NCBI GenBank assembly: GCA_910579225.1
Contig: CAJTTI010000040.1
Location: 1 to 23,733 of the forward strand
Direction of reading: 5' to 3'
Source: an uncultured Lachnospiraceae bacterium
GTDB lineage: Bacteria; Bacillota; Clostridia; Lachnospirales; Lachnospiraceae
Length of the DNA: 23,733 nt
Shown here: positions 7,082 to 16,209 of the stretch, piece by piece
Layout: each line of letters opens with the position of its first letter
Numbering within the stretch: the stretch's first letter is position 1
Program-made: the position numbers and the translations under genes
Notes under the pieces: model-generated
Seen by the model: the letters and a program-made list of their open reading frames with translations, nothing else
Databases searched by the model: none
Told to the model about the DNA's origin: nothing

Positions 7082-8402
7082 AGTTCATCTCCTCTATACT
7101 TTTATATTTATCACGAATCATATTAATCCGCCTCTGCTGCTCTCTGCTCATACCAAAACCCATAAATCTGCAGATATGATCATTTTTTAAAATGCAGTAG
7201 CACATCCGTTTCCAGCTCGGAAGATCTTTGGAGGACTTGATATCATCCGTATGATCCGGAATCTTGCTCAGAAAAATCACACGGGATTTTTTCTGCAGGG
7301 TATAATTGGATACTCCGTTTCTCTGTATCTGATAATTATGATCCAGGAGCTCCTGAATTGTCTCTTCATCCAGTCCGCCGCCGGTCTTATGCCAGAATTC
7401 AATCGAAGTATTGAATTTCTTTACATAATTGTTGCGCAGCTTTACCGGCAGTGTATCCAGCAGAAACATGGTATAAGATTTCCACGTATGTCCTTCGGGC
7501 AGTGTCACATTCCGATAGCCCATAGCTTTGGTCTTACCATAGATGCTGGCAAAATTGGCTCCCTGCACTCTCCCTACCAGCTTCACCCAGATCTCCGGAT
7601 CAATGACCCGATACAGATTCAGTGAATCTTTGGAATAATCGTTAAAAGGTGATGCTACCCGCATCTGAGATATCTTAAGTCCTGCCATATAATAGAGATC
7701 ATACAGGTGATTATAATCATAGTGAAACAGAAAATTCGCATGCCATATGTCTTCTGTAGACCAGTCATAGAGAGGGGAGGCACACCAGACATCTTTGAAC
7801 TGTCTGCCAATCCAGCATTCTTCTTTATAACCATATTTCTTATTGACAAAGCCGCTGTAGCGCTGCAAAGACTCATCCGCTCTCATTCCCAGCAAGCAGA
7901 CTGTTCTTTTCCCTCCATGAGAAATCCGATACCATCGTCCAAACTGCTTTGCCAGCTGCTCCTGCGGCATTCGATAACGGTATGTGGTAATAGGATTGTG
8001 CCCAAGATTGATCACATAATCTTTATCGGGCATCCGCCGGACCCAGATATCCTGCTTTTTGTCATCCCAGGGATACCAGAACATCTCATAACTGCTCAGT
8101 GCTGTCCGCGTAGCCATAGGCAGGCAAACCCAGTAGAGCTCCGCTTCATCTTTATAATGTTCAAATGTCCGCTCCACATACTCCGTGGTCACTGTGTACT
8201 GAGCTTCAAAATCCTGATGGAATACACCAATCGTTTTCCACGGAAAATATTTCCTCCTGTAATCCATCACAAGATTCAGAAGCAGCCCGCTGTCCTTGCC
8301 TCCGGAGAATGAAACATAGACGTTATCAAATTCCTCAAAAATCAGGCGGAGTCGTTCCTGCAGCGCTTCATATACATTCTGTTTTATATATTCTTTTGTC
8401 AT
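7071..8402 (-). CDS. ibrA: IbrA-like phosphoadenosine phosphosulfate reductase-fold protein (DUF3440)
   Basis: A 443-residue protein. I place the start at the ATG at 8402, preceded by AGGTGG, rather than a TTG five codons upstream. Residues about 28-38 read VYVSFSGGKDS, the PP-loop of ATP pyrophosphatases of the PAPS reductase/DndC class. Further landmarks are VCLLGMRADES and PLYDWSTEDIWHANF, typical of this family, and a long C-terminal DUF3440 region. It overlaps the IbrB-like gene and clearly forms a two-gene operon with it, ended by the terminator at 6511-6553. IbrA/IbrB are best known from prophage-associated loci in E. coli as regulators; the enzymatic substrate is not established. The fold allows adenylation or sulfur chemistry. 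A 7-bp dyad lies 25 nt upstream (8428-8444). Confidence 0.87.
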   Translation of the reverse strand: MTKEYIKQNVYEALQERLRLIFEEFDNVYVSFSGGKDSGLLLNLVMDYRRKYFPWKTIGVFHQDFEAQYTVTTEYVERTFEHYKDEAELYWVCLPMATRTALSSYEMFWYPWDDKKQDIWVRRMPDKDYVINLGHNPITTYRYRMPQEQLAKQFGRWYRISHGGKRTVCLLGMRADESLQRYSGFVNKKYGYKEECWIGRQFKDVWCASPLYDWSTEDIWHANFLFHYDYNHLYDLYYMAGLKISQMRVASPFNDYSKDSLNLYRVIDPEIWVKLVGRVQGANFASIYGKTKAMGYRNVTLPEGHTWKSYTMFLLDTLPVKLRNNYVKKFNTSIEFWHKTGGGLDEETIQELLDHNYQIQRNGVSNYTLQKKSRVIFLSKIPDHTDDIKSSKDLPSWKRMCYCILKNDHICRFMGFGMSREQQRRINMIRDKYKSIEEMNYGV

Positions 8403-8427
8403 TCTGTCCACCTGCAATCTATGCGAT

Positions 8428-8444
8428 TTTCCATTTTATGGAAA
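8428..8444 (-). promoter_or_regulatory. Dyad upstream of the IbrA-like gene, candidate operator
   Basis: TTTCCAT-AAA-ATGGAAA on the minus strand, 7-bp arms, between a weak AT-rich -10-like region (TTATAAAAT, about 8448-8458) and the ribosome binding site. Its position would suit a repressor site; no regulator is evident nearby. Confidence 0.35.
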
Positions 8445-8534
8445 TATATTTTATAATTTATCACAGGCAAAACCGAAAAGCAACCAAAATCAGACAAGAT
8501 CCCCTGCCCGGAATCCCTCCAGATTCTTTATATG

Positions 8535-11087
8535 TTAATCTCCTGCCTCTCTCAGCCGTTCCACAATACTCTGTTTCTCCACCGACGTAAGCATCACAAC
8601 CGGAAGCAGAATACCCAAAGCCAGCAACAGCGGAACTGTTAAAAGCAACGGCAGCAACGTAAAATGATAGCTGAAGAACCAAAGATTTTCCCCCAGATTC
8701 CGAATTACCAGAAGAGACAAGATCACACCAAGTACCAGAGATACCAGACCAGACAACGCACCATACCAAAGTCCTTCTGTTATTAACATCTGCAAAAGCT
8801 GCGTTCTGGTCATCCCAATAGACTGAAGCATAGCAAATTCTCTACGTCTGGTAAGAATACTGGTCATCATGGAATTAATAAAATTCAATATTCCGATCAT
8901 ACCAATAATAAGCGTCAGCGCGCCACCCACCGCCAGCACCATATTTCTCATTCCGTCAAATTCGGACTCCCTGGTGAACTTGGAACTGTAATTCATAACC
9001 GGCTCCACGTTTTCCGTATAATTCAGGAGAAACGCTTCCATATCTTTTTCTCCACCCTTCTGAACATTAAATGCATAACTCATGATACCCGGATCCGCCA
9101 CCATCTTACGGTAGACTTCTGCCGGCAGGTACCAGGACATATCCCAGCCTACCATGCAAGTATTGGTATAGTGTTTCATACGCACCTTTGCCATCACTTC
9201 GAGTTCCCACTCCATCCGCTGATTTTCCAGACGGCTTTCTGAACTTCCTCTGTAATTCACAAGAGTTATTTTCTCCCCGATGTCATACCTGGCCATGTCC
9301 CACAGGATCTCTCCGTTGTCATCCTCCGGGACGCCTTCCAGGATATATTTCCCGGTTCTTAATTTTTCCAAATCAATCTCGCCTTCCACCACATCCAGAC
9401 GGGACAAGGGCAGCTCCTCCAGACCATAGACTGCGCTTGCCACACCGCCAGTATCCGGATTACGTCCCTGCGCGGTTGTCACACCATCTGGCAGAATTGT
9501 ATCAAAATATTCTGAATCCCGAATATTGGCGTACAGCCTCCCTCCTTCCAGAAATTCCGGTTCCTGTTCAATGGCTTCGATCATGTTCTCCGACATGGAA
9601 TTGTCCGGACCGGCATAGTGATAATTAAAATAGTCTGCATGGCCCGCCAGAAAATCTGTATCTACAAATTTTGCAAGAAATTTATCCATATCAAAACCGA
9701 TGCTGAAGGTGTAGAGTGTATTGAAGAGCACCAGGCTTAAGGATATGGAAATAATGACAAGAACAGTCCGCTTCCGGTTCCGCCCAAGATTGGCTGCTGC
9801 CATACCTGTTACCTTCGCCCCCCGGCCGGACCTCCGCCTTCCTCTCTTCACCTGGTTGTCATTGTCCGTATACCGGACTGCCTCTACCGGAGATACCTTT
9901 GCCGCAATCTGCCCCGGCTTTGCCGTGCTGATAAAGACCGTTACCAGCGCAAACAGGATACTTCCTGCAAAAATCCGGGGTTCAGCAGTCGTCCGCACAA
10001 ATTCTGCTCCTCCCAGAGACTGCGCCAGCATAAACGGAACCAGCGCACAGCCACTCATCCATCCCAGAACAAGGCCCAGAGGGATCCCCATGAAGGACAG
10101 CAGGAGAGCCTGCCTGCGGATAATCGTCCGGATCTGCCTCCCGGTCATTCCTATCGTCTTCAAAAGGCCATAAAAGCGAATATCCCGCAGAACGGAGATT
10201 TGGAAGATATTATAGATGATCAGGTAACCGGCCAGGATGATCAGGAGGAGCGCCGCCGCCACTCCCGCAATCGTCTCCGGATCTGCTTTCATGTTGGCAG
10301 ACAGATAGGACCAATTTACGTTATGAGCGATACTGTCCGGAGCCGCCTCGTCCAAAGGGAAACCGCTCTCCATAATTACCTGCTCCAGCTTCCGCTCCAG
10401 ACCACCGGAATTCTCAAACATGATATAACAGTTGATCACACCAGTCACGTCATAATCTTCTTTATAGCTGTTATAGAGCTCCTCCATATGGGCATCCACA
10501 TATGCCCGACTTGTCACCAGAATGGATACGTTAAACACCGGGTCTGCCTCCCACCAGCCACACAACCGAAAGTTTCTTGTCACCTGTTGCCCGTGAACCG
10601 TAAGCTTTAAGCTGACCGGCGTACCCACGGCAAGCTCCACCCCCAGAAGCTTCGCCGTCTTCGTATCCATCATCAAATCGTCCTCCGCCTGAGGAACAGT
10701 CCCTTCCACCGGCTCGCAAAAACCCAGCCGTATCCCGGTCTCATCCATATAATAGAGTTCGCCGTGACGCTTTAATAATTCCTCATTGTCCACGCTGCTG
10801 CTTAAAAGCCGATTATAGCTGATCTCTTTGATAAGGGGATGATCCTTTACCTGCTCATACTGTTCGTCCGTCACATATTTCAGAGAGGCCATGCCGTCGC
10901 CTCCCGCCTGACGCATGGTCTGTCTCTGTATATTCTCAATCAATCCGCTGCCAACTGTAAAGAGTGCTGTGAAGAGCAGCGCTGTCAGTGCAATCGCCAG
11001 CACCGCGATGATATTTCTGGATCTGGAAGCCTGGAAGCTTCTGTCTGCCAGGCGCCGAACTGCACTTTGATTACTCACCCTGTACAT
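8535..11087 (-). CDS. ABC transporter permease, FtsX/MacB type with two FtsX domains
   Basis: About 850 residues from the ATG at 11087 (MYRVSNQSAVRRL), which has AGGTGA 5 nt upstream and overlaps the ATPase stop; a GTG three codons later is the alternative. One membrane helix near residues 26-47 is followed by a large extracytoplasmic region. The first FtsX block (about 275-400) contains LLKTIGMTGRQIRTIIRRQA, and a second helix cluster starts near 450 (TVLVIISISLSLVLF). Another extracellular region precedes a C-terminal FtsX block with MLQSIGMTRTQLLQMLI. The duplicated layout and the adjacent ATPase and two-component genes fit a lipid, peptide or antibiotic-stress exporter. Substrate unknown. 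Confidence 0.9.
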   Translation of the reverse strand: MYRVSNQSAVRRLADRSFQASRSRNIIAVLAIALTALLFTALFTVGSGLIENIQRQTMRQAGGDGMASLKYVTDEQYEQVKDHPLIKEISYNRLLSSSVDNEELLKRHGELYYMDETGIRLGFCEPVEGTVPQAEDDLMMDTKTAKLLGVELAVGTPVSLKLTVHGQQVTRNFRLCGWWEADPVFNVSILVTSRAYVDAHMEELYNSYKEDYDVTGVINCYIMFENSGGLERKLEQVIMESGFPLDEAAPDSIAHNVNWSYLSANMKADPETIAGVAAALLLIILAGYLIIYNIFQISVLRDIRFYGLLKTIGMTGRQIRTIIRRQALLLSFMGIPLGLVLGWMSGCALVPFMLAQSLGGAEFVRTTAEPRIFAGSILFALVTVFISTAKPGQIAAKVSPVEAVRYTDNDNQVKRGRRRSGRGAKVTGMAAANLGRNRKRTVLVIISISLSLVLFNTLYTFSIGFDMDKFLAKFVDTDFLAGHADYFNYHYAGPDNSMSENMIEAIEQEPEFLEGGRLYANIRDSEYFDTILPDGVTTAQGRNPDTGGVASAVYGLEELPLSRLDVVEGEIDLEKLRTGKYILEGVPEDDNGEILWDMARYDIGEKITLVNYRGSSESRLENQRMEWELEVMAKVRMKHYTNTCMVGWDMSWYLPAEVYRKMVADPGIMSYAFNVQKGGEKDMEAFLLNYTENVEPVMNYSSKFTRESEFDGMRNMVLAVGGALTLIIGMIGILNFINSMMTSILTRRREFAMLQSIGMTRTQLLQMLITEGLWYGALSGLVSLVLGVILSLLVIRNLGENLWFFSYHFTLLPLLLTVPLLLALGILLPVVMLTSVEKQSIVERLREAGD

Positions 11088-11757
11088 ATCTGTCACCTGC
11101 AATCTTTCCATCTTCAATCCGGATAATCCGATCCGCCATCTGCGCAATTTCTTCATTATGCGTAATCATAACCATGGTCTGACGAAATTTCTCACTGGTT
11201 ACTTTTAGGAGTCCCAGTACATCCACGCTGGTTTTACTGTCCAGATTTCCGGTCGGCTCATCTGCCAGAATAATCGCCGGTTTTGACGCCAGAGCCCGGG
11301 CAATCGCCACTCTCTGCTGCTGTCCGCCTGACAGCTGATTTGGAAGACTCTTTGTCTTCTCAGACAAACCCAATGTCCGGATAATCGCATCAATATGTTT
11401 CATGTCTATCCTTCCCCCATCCAGCTCCAGAGGAAGGACAATATTCTCATACACATCCAGCACCGGAACCAAATTATAGCTTTGGAATACAAACCCGATC
11501 TTCCTTCTGCGGAATATGGTCAATGCATCATTCTTCAGCAAAAAGATATCCTTTCCTGCCACTTTTACGGTGCCGGAAGTAGGTCGGTCCAATCCGCCGA
11601 TCATATGAAGAAGCGTAGATTTCCCGCTTCCGGAAGTCCCCACAATCGCCACAAACTCTCCTTCCTCCACAGATAAATTCACACCATCCAGCGCTTTTAC
11701 AGCAGTATCACCGCTTCCATAGTATTTTTTTAATTTTCTGGTTTCTAAAATTGCCAT
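11071..11757 (-). CDS. ABC transporter ATP-binding protein (MacB/LolD type)
   Basis: A 228-residue ATPase from the ATG at 11757, which has GGAGG 8 nt upstream; the longer upstream frame lacks a binding site. All nucleotide-binding motifs are present in order: Walker A GTSGSGKST (residues 40-48), Q-loop FVFQSYN, signature LSGGQQQR, Walker B IILADEP, D-loop GNLDSKT and H-loop MITHNEE. It powers the FtsX-type permease whose start overlaps its 3' end by 17 bp. A TATAGT box (11807-11812) and an inverted repeat (11777-11806) suggest a regulated promoter of its own, separate from the upstream two-component genes. Confidence 0.95.
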   Translation of the reverse strand: MAILETRKLKKYYGSGDTAVKALDGVNLSVEEGEFVAIVGTSGSGKSTLLHMIGGLDRPTSGTVKVAGKDIFLLKNDALTIFRRRKIGFVFQSYNLVPVLDVYENIVLPLELDGGRIDMKHIDAIIRTLGLSEKTKSLPNQLSGGQQQRVAIARALASKPAIILADEPTGNLDSKTSVDVLGLLKVTSEKFRQTMVMITHNEEIAQMADRIIRIEDGKIAGDRYVQGE

Positions 11758-11776
11758 TCTGTCTGCCTCCAAAAAT

Positions 11777-11812
11777 GGGATTATCACATCTCTTTGTGAT
11801 AACCCCACTATA
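11777..11812 (-). promoter_or_regulatory. Candidate ABC operon promoter with inverted-repeat operator
   Basis: On the minus strand a TATAGT -10-like box (11807-11812) is followed directly by an 11-bp inverted repeat with one mismatch (11777-11787 with 11796-11806; GTTATCAC/GTGATAA core). No good -35 is visible, which fits an activator-dependent promoter. A second short dyad (GATTC/GAATC) lies at about 11819-11835. The neighbouring response regulator is the obvious candidate ligand. Confidence 0.4.
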
Positions 11813-11865
11813 ATTCATGATTCTTTCAGGAATCTTTCCAAATTATTAATATTTCCAAAAATATT

Positions 11866-12786
11866 CTATCCCTGCCCCATATCCGCCATCGGCTCTTTCG
11901 GAAGGAACATGGAAAATACAGAGCCTTCCTCCAGAACCGAAGAGACTTTCACATATCCTCCCTGACGGCTTAAAATCGCCCTCGTCAGATAAAGTCCCAG
12001 GCCTACTCCTTTCTCATCCTGTACCCGGGGCGAGCGGTAAAAGCGGCCAAAAATCCGCGCTGTCTCTTCCTCCGATATCCCAATTCCCGTATCTCTCACA
12101 TCAATCCTTATAAACATCTCATACTCCTGTACAGATACCGTAACGTTTCCTCCGCCTGGCGTGTATTTAACTCCGTTATCCACCAGATTCTGCAATGCCT
12201 CCAGTGTCCACTTCCGGTCAAAGAACGCGGACAGTTCTTTCGCATTCCCTTTGATCTGATATTTCACTCCTTTCACCCCTGCTTCTGCCGGGCAGACAAG
12301 TCCATCTAATAACTCCTGAACTCTGTTTTCTCTGGGAAGCACTGTAAGAATTCCGTTCTCCAGCCTGGATATCCGGATCAACGACTGAAGCAAAAAATGA
12401 AGCTTCTCTGCCTGGGCCTCTATCAATCCGGCAATTTTCTCTGCTTCCCGATCCAGGCTTTCATTCTCCTGGAGAAGCTGCGCATATAGAAGCATATTGG
12501 CCACCGGCGTCTTCGTCTGATGGGAAATATCACTAACCAGCGTCTTAACCGCATCCCGTTCTTTTACCATTTCCCGTTGATTCTGCCGATTGACTGAGAG
12601 ATACCGATACATCTTCGCCTCCAGCCGTGACAGCATATCTTCCCTGTATCCCGACTCCTGGAACGTACCGCTGACTGCCGAATCCAGCATCTCATCCAGC
12701 CTGCTCATAAGCCTTGCGGTTTTGTAAAATATCATCCATGTGAAAATGCAAAAAAAGATCAAAAGCATCAGACATAAGATTTTCAT
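11866..12786 (-). CDS. Sensor histidine kinase
   Basis: A 306-residue kinase starting MKILCLMLLIFF. One N-terminal membrane helix (about residues 3-21) and almost no extracellular region suggest it senses within the membrane or through the neighbouring transporter. A coiled linker leads to the HisKA dimerisation domain with VSDISHQTKTPVA (phospho-acceptor His about 89). The HATPase domain shows the N box NLVDNGVKYTP, G1 DTGIGI, F box IFGRFYRS and G2 GVGLGLYLT. It starts 3 nt after the response regulator stop, so both are translated from one message. Partner: the OmpR-type regulator upstream. Confidence 0.93.
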   Translation of the reverse strand: MKILCLMLLIFFCIFTWMIFYKTARLMSRLDEMLDSAVSGTFQESGYREDMLSRLEAKMYRYLSVNRQNQREMVKERDAVKTLVSDISHQTKTPVANMLLYAQLLQENESLDREAEKIAGLIEAQAEKLHFLLQSLIRISRLENGILTVLPRENRVQELLDGLVCPAEAGVKGVKYQIKGNAKELSAFFDRKWTLEALQNLVDNGVKYTPGGGNVTVSVQEYEMFIRIDVRDTGIGISEEETARIFGRFYRSPRVQDEKGVGLGLYLTRAILSRQGGYVKVSSVLEEGSVFSMFLPKEPMADMGQG

Positions 12787-12789
12787 CCC

Positions 12790-13434
12790 TTACCTCTCCC
12801 ACACATATCCAATGCCATATATAGTGCGGATCGGAACTCCCGGCAGCTTTTCTCTCAGCCTTCTTACAGCCACAGACAACGCATTTGTCTCTACGGATTC
12901 CGTCTGGTCTGACCAGATCCGCTCAATCAACAGTTCCCTGCGCATAGTCTGTCCCGCGTTTGCCACAAGCAGTCTTAAAAGTTTCTGTTCCGTTCTGGAA
13001 AGTTCTATGGACATCCCGTCAACTGTATATTCCATATTTCTAAAATCAAAGAAAAAATTCCCCTGTGCATACGCTGACTGCCCGGATATCTTTCTGCGGA
13101 GCACTGTATGGACTCTTGCCCGCAGTACCTTCAGCGAAAAGGGCTTTGTAATATAGTCATCCGCCCCGGCTTCCAGCCCGGTCACAATCTCTTCTTCCAT
13201 GTCATTGGCCGTAAGAAAAATCACTGGTATCTGACTGTACTTTCGAAACTTCCGACACAGAGAAAGCCCGTCGCCATCCGGCAGATTAATATCAAGAATC
13301 ACCAGATCGACATCTTCTGAAAACAACGCTTCTGCCTCCGCTGCAGAATAAGCCTGGAGAGTCTCATCAGCACGCAGAGACAAAGCAATACCATCATTTA
13401 AAGCAAAGTCATCTTCGACGATTAACAGTTTCAT
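12790..13434 (-). CDS. OmpR/PhoB-family response regulator
   Basis: A 214-residue regulator from the ATG at 13434 (MKLLIVEDD), with AAGGTG 6 nt upstream; a GTG three codons earlier overlaps that site. The receiver domain (1 to about 115) has the acidic pair at residues 8-9, the phospho-acceptor Asp in LVILDINLPDGDGL (about residue 48), and the conserved Lys in DDYITKPFSL. The winged-helix DNA-binding domain (about 125-214) ends with VRRLREKLPGVPIRTIYGIGYVWER-type features, namely the RTIYGIGYVW hairpin. It should control the downstream ABC exporter in response to its kinase. Confidence 0.95.
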   Translation of the reverse strand: MKLLIVEDDFALNDGIALSLRADETLQAYSAAEAEALFSEDVDLVILDINLPDGDGLSLCRKFRKYSQIPVIFLTANDMEEEIVTGLEAGADDYITKPFSLKVLRARVHTVLRRKISGQSAYAQGNFFFDFRNMEYTVDGMSIELSRTEQKLLRLLVANAGQTMRRELLIERIWSDQTESVETNALSVAVRRLREKLPGVPIRTIYGIGYVWER

Positions 13435-13449
13435 AATCTGCACCTTACC

Positions 13450-13476
13450 GTTTCTATTTTATTTTGGTATAGAAAC
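13450..13476 (-). promoter_or_regulatory. Inverted repeat upstream of the response regulator
   Basis: Perfect 8-bp arms GTTTCTAT/ATAGAAAC (13450-13457, 13469-13476), 11-nt spacer, between the HsdS stop and the response regulator ribosome binding site. It could be an autoregulatory operator or an mRNA hairpin; no T tract follows, so a terminator is less likely. Confidence 0.35.
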
Positions 13477-13484
13477 CCATCTGA

Positions 13485-14198
13485 TCAAATTTTATTCAAA
13501 CATGCATTCGAAAATATATTCCATGCCTCTAATTCTTCCGCTTCTAGCATTTTCTTTTTTTCATTTATTTTTTCCCGTTTCTTATCTAAATCTTCTGCCA
13601 AATATTCAATATTTTCTAACAATACTCTTGGAAATTGAAATCTTCTCAAGTCTTCCTCTGTCACTGCAGTCTGTCCACTTGCACCCGATTCTGCTTTGTT
13701 AAATTGCAGTTGTCCCATCGGCGACGCCAACAAATAAGCCATTGCTTTAGCAGATATTCCAACCGGACGTATAATAGCCACATGACTGTCGACTGTAAAA
13801 TCACCATCCAGACAGAATACTGCACTTTTTCCAATGGATGTTCCCCCATCCATCGTCAATAATACATCTCCCTTTTTCAACTTTCTACTTTCCAAGAGAT
13901 ATTCATAATCCTCTTCGGAAATATATCTGCAATCTTCTACGTTTATTTGCAAATGTTGTATTGACAATGTATTTATAACCGGAACTCCATCTGTTCCGTC
14001 AATATATGGCGGTTGTCCTCCTTTCACTAATGGCTGAGGAATTAATTCTCCCAGGTAAAATGTATCCTCCATATTGATCATTTTCTGTAATTCCGAATAT
14101 TATTCTTCAAATTGCTTTGCATCACATCTCAAGGAATGTATCCTGCTAATTTCCGATAATTTTGCTTTATTATGGATTGGATAGTTCTTACTTTTCAT
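13485..14198 (-). pseudogene. hsdS: Type I restriction specificity subunit (single TRD), interrupted by in-frame TAA
   Basis: The frame starts MKSKNYPIHNKAKLSEISRI at 14198, its ATG sharing one base with the methylase stop (TAATG). After 32 codons an in-frame TAA (14100-14102) interrupts it. The same frame continues with YSELQKMINMEDTFYLGELI and stays open to 13485. Features of an HsdS half are visible: a target recognition segment with KKGDVLLTMDGGTSIGKSAVF and SHVAIIRPVG, then GASGQTAVTEEDLRRFQFP and a terminal coiled coil (LAEDLDKKREKINEKKKMLE). Only one TRD and one conserved helix are present against two in a normal HsdS of about 400 residues. Restarting at the ATG at 14081, without a good binding site, would lose the N-terminus. 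Probably inactive. Confidence 0.75.
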
Positions 14199-16099
14199 TA
14201 TTGATCCCATCTAACCTCTTTCTTCACAATATCCAGAACGGTTGTTGTTTGTTCTGTATTATAAATCACCGAATATGGTTCATCGCATAAATGTAAATTA
14301 CAAATTTTCTTTTTTGTATTATTTCCTATAAATTCACAAAGTTGGTTTGGTCTCCCCTTTTCCTTTCTTTTACTTAATTTGTACCCAACTTCATCCACAG
14401 CAAACAAATCAAATTCCTGATCATATACCTGACTCGTTTTATCAAAAGCATATCTGAATACAAATTTATCAACAGACGCAGATTTCAGTAAATCATTATA
14501 ATAGCTAACTGCATCATCAACTGTGTTCACATCTGCCCTCATCCGAACGGAAATAACCTCCGAGTTTTTGCCTTTTTTTATTACCCATTCATCCTCATGC
14601 AATACCTCACCAATTGCATTTACCACTGCTTTTTCAACTTCTTGTGCAGAAGTATAATTCTTCTTCTTTTCAGATGACACACAAACTTTTCCAGCTTTAA
14701 TGGCCTTATTTGCATAATCAATATGTTTCTGCCATTCCCTGTCCCACGCTTCTATTTCTTGAGAAGTCTTCTTTTGTGCAAATAAAAGACTCGTTAAAGT
14801 CGGTGTATCAATAAATACATTTCTTGGTAAAGATACAATTGTTTTAATTTTAAACATTCTATATAAGAACAGTCTTACCTGCATATTGTCAACAGCATTA
14901 AATACTGATTCAGGCAAAACCAATCCCAGCCTTCCATTTGGTTTAAGCAGCTGAAAACATCTCTCGATAAACAAGGCCTCACTTGATGTGGATTCTGATA
15001 AAACAAAATTATATTTTAATCTCCTTGATGTCTCGCTTGATAAAGTCACTCCAAAGGGCGGATTAGAGAGCACAACATCAAAAGTTTCGCACATATCTTT
15101 ATCATAACGTTCTCTGTTGATACTTCTTAATTTATCACCAATAGGCCGAAGCTTTGTATCTCTGTATTTGGAAAAATCAGAAAATGCATCATATTTGAAA
15201 ATATGCGCTGAACCATCCCCATGTAAAACCATATTTACCTTCGCGGTAATTGCCATTATAAATTTAGGATCGAATCCATATATGAAGTTTTCTGCCCAAT
15301 AATTAGGAACATCATCGGACATTCTGGCATTGTAAAACTGTATTGATTCAAAATCACAGACCAGTTCTTCTTTACGACTTTTTATTGCATTAGTTATAAT
15401 TGGCATGGCATTCAACAAAAAAGAACCCGAACCACATGCTGGGTCAATAACATAAGGGAGTCTGTTTTCCGGGTGCGTGGAAGAGCTCCATGTCTTTGTT
15501 GTTAATCCATCCAGGTCAATCACTTCAATCATAAAACGCACAAGATTAGAATGTGTAAAATACATCCCCTACCTAATCGCTCTCTCCTCCACCCTGGCAT
15601 TTTTATACAAATCATATGGTTTAATCTCTATCAGAGCATATGGCAGATTTTCTTCATCATACAAAAGGTAATCCGTTTCATCATCCTTTGCACCTGAACT
15701 TCCACGTTTAAAATGCTGCTCATGATACATTTTTTCCACTTTATATCCGTATTGGGGACTGCATAACAAGCATAAAAATAATGCATGCACATACTCTTCC
15801 GGATTCTGAATTTTAATCAAACTTTCATCAGATGGCATTGAATGCGTATATTTTATCAAATTAGAAGAATTGTCTAATTGAATCAATTCTCCTTTTGTAT
15901 CATACTTCTGAATCTGATTTTCAAACCAGTCTTTTTCCTCTAGCGTTAATGGCATTCGAAACAACCTCCATATTTGATTATAACAGATCTCATCGCACAG
16001 AATTTCCACCTGTTCAATCACCATTTCTCCTGAATTGATACCTTTGACTTCTTCCGTCTTACTCCACTCAACTATAGCAGAAAAAAGCAGCCTTATCAA
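14198..16099 (-). pseudogene. hsdM: HsdR_N-like domain plus N6-adenine methylase gene, interrupted by in-frame TAG
   Basis: Two open segments in one frame are separated by TAG at 15569-15571. The 5' part (about 176 codons) ends PYALIEIKPYDLYKNARVEE, resembling the N-terminal nuclease-like domain of type I R proteins (PF13588-like). Two codons after the TAG comes MYFTHSNLVRFMIEVI, the start of the HsdM methylase core, with DPACGSGSFLL (AdoMet motif I) and NPPFGVTL (catalytic motif IV). The helical HsdM N-terminal domain expected before YFTP-like motifs seems absent, suggesting a deletion at the junction. The 5' end is also unclear: the frame is open back to a TAA at 16169-16171 with no convincing start; AGGAG near 16027 precedes an internal ATG/GTG (16024/16021). 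The ATG at 15565 could give a truncated 455-residue protein. Confidence 0.7.
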
Positions 16100-16209
16100 T
16101 CTAAAATGATGCTGAGCATGCGAACTGGAAATATACTGTGAATTGTGATAAAATAGAAAACGTACGAATTATATATAAATATGCTTCACATTCAAGAGGG
16201 CACAGATCA

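Noticed and set aside
7707..8312. 201-codon plus-strand open frame
   Set aside because: Lies wholly opposite the IbrA-like gene with no expression signals.
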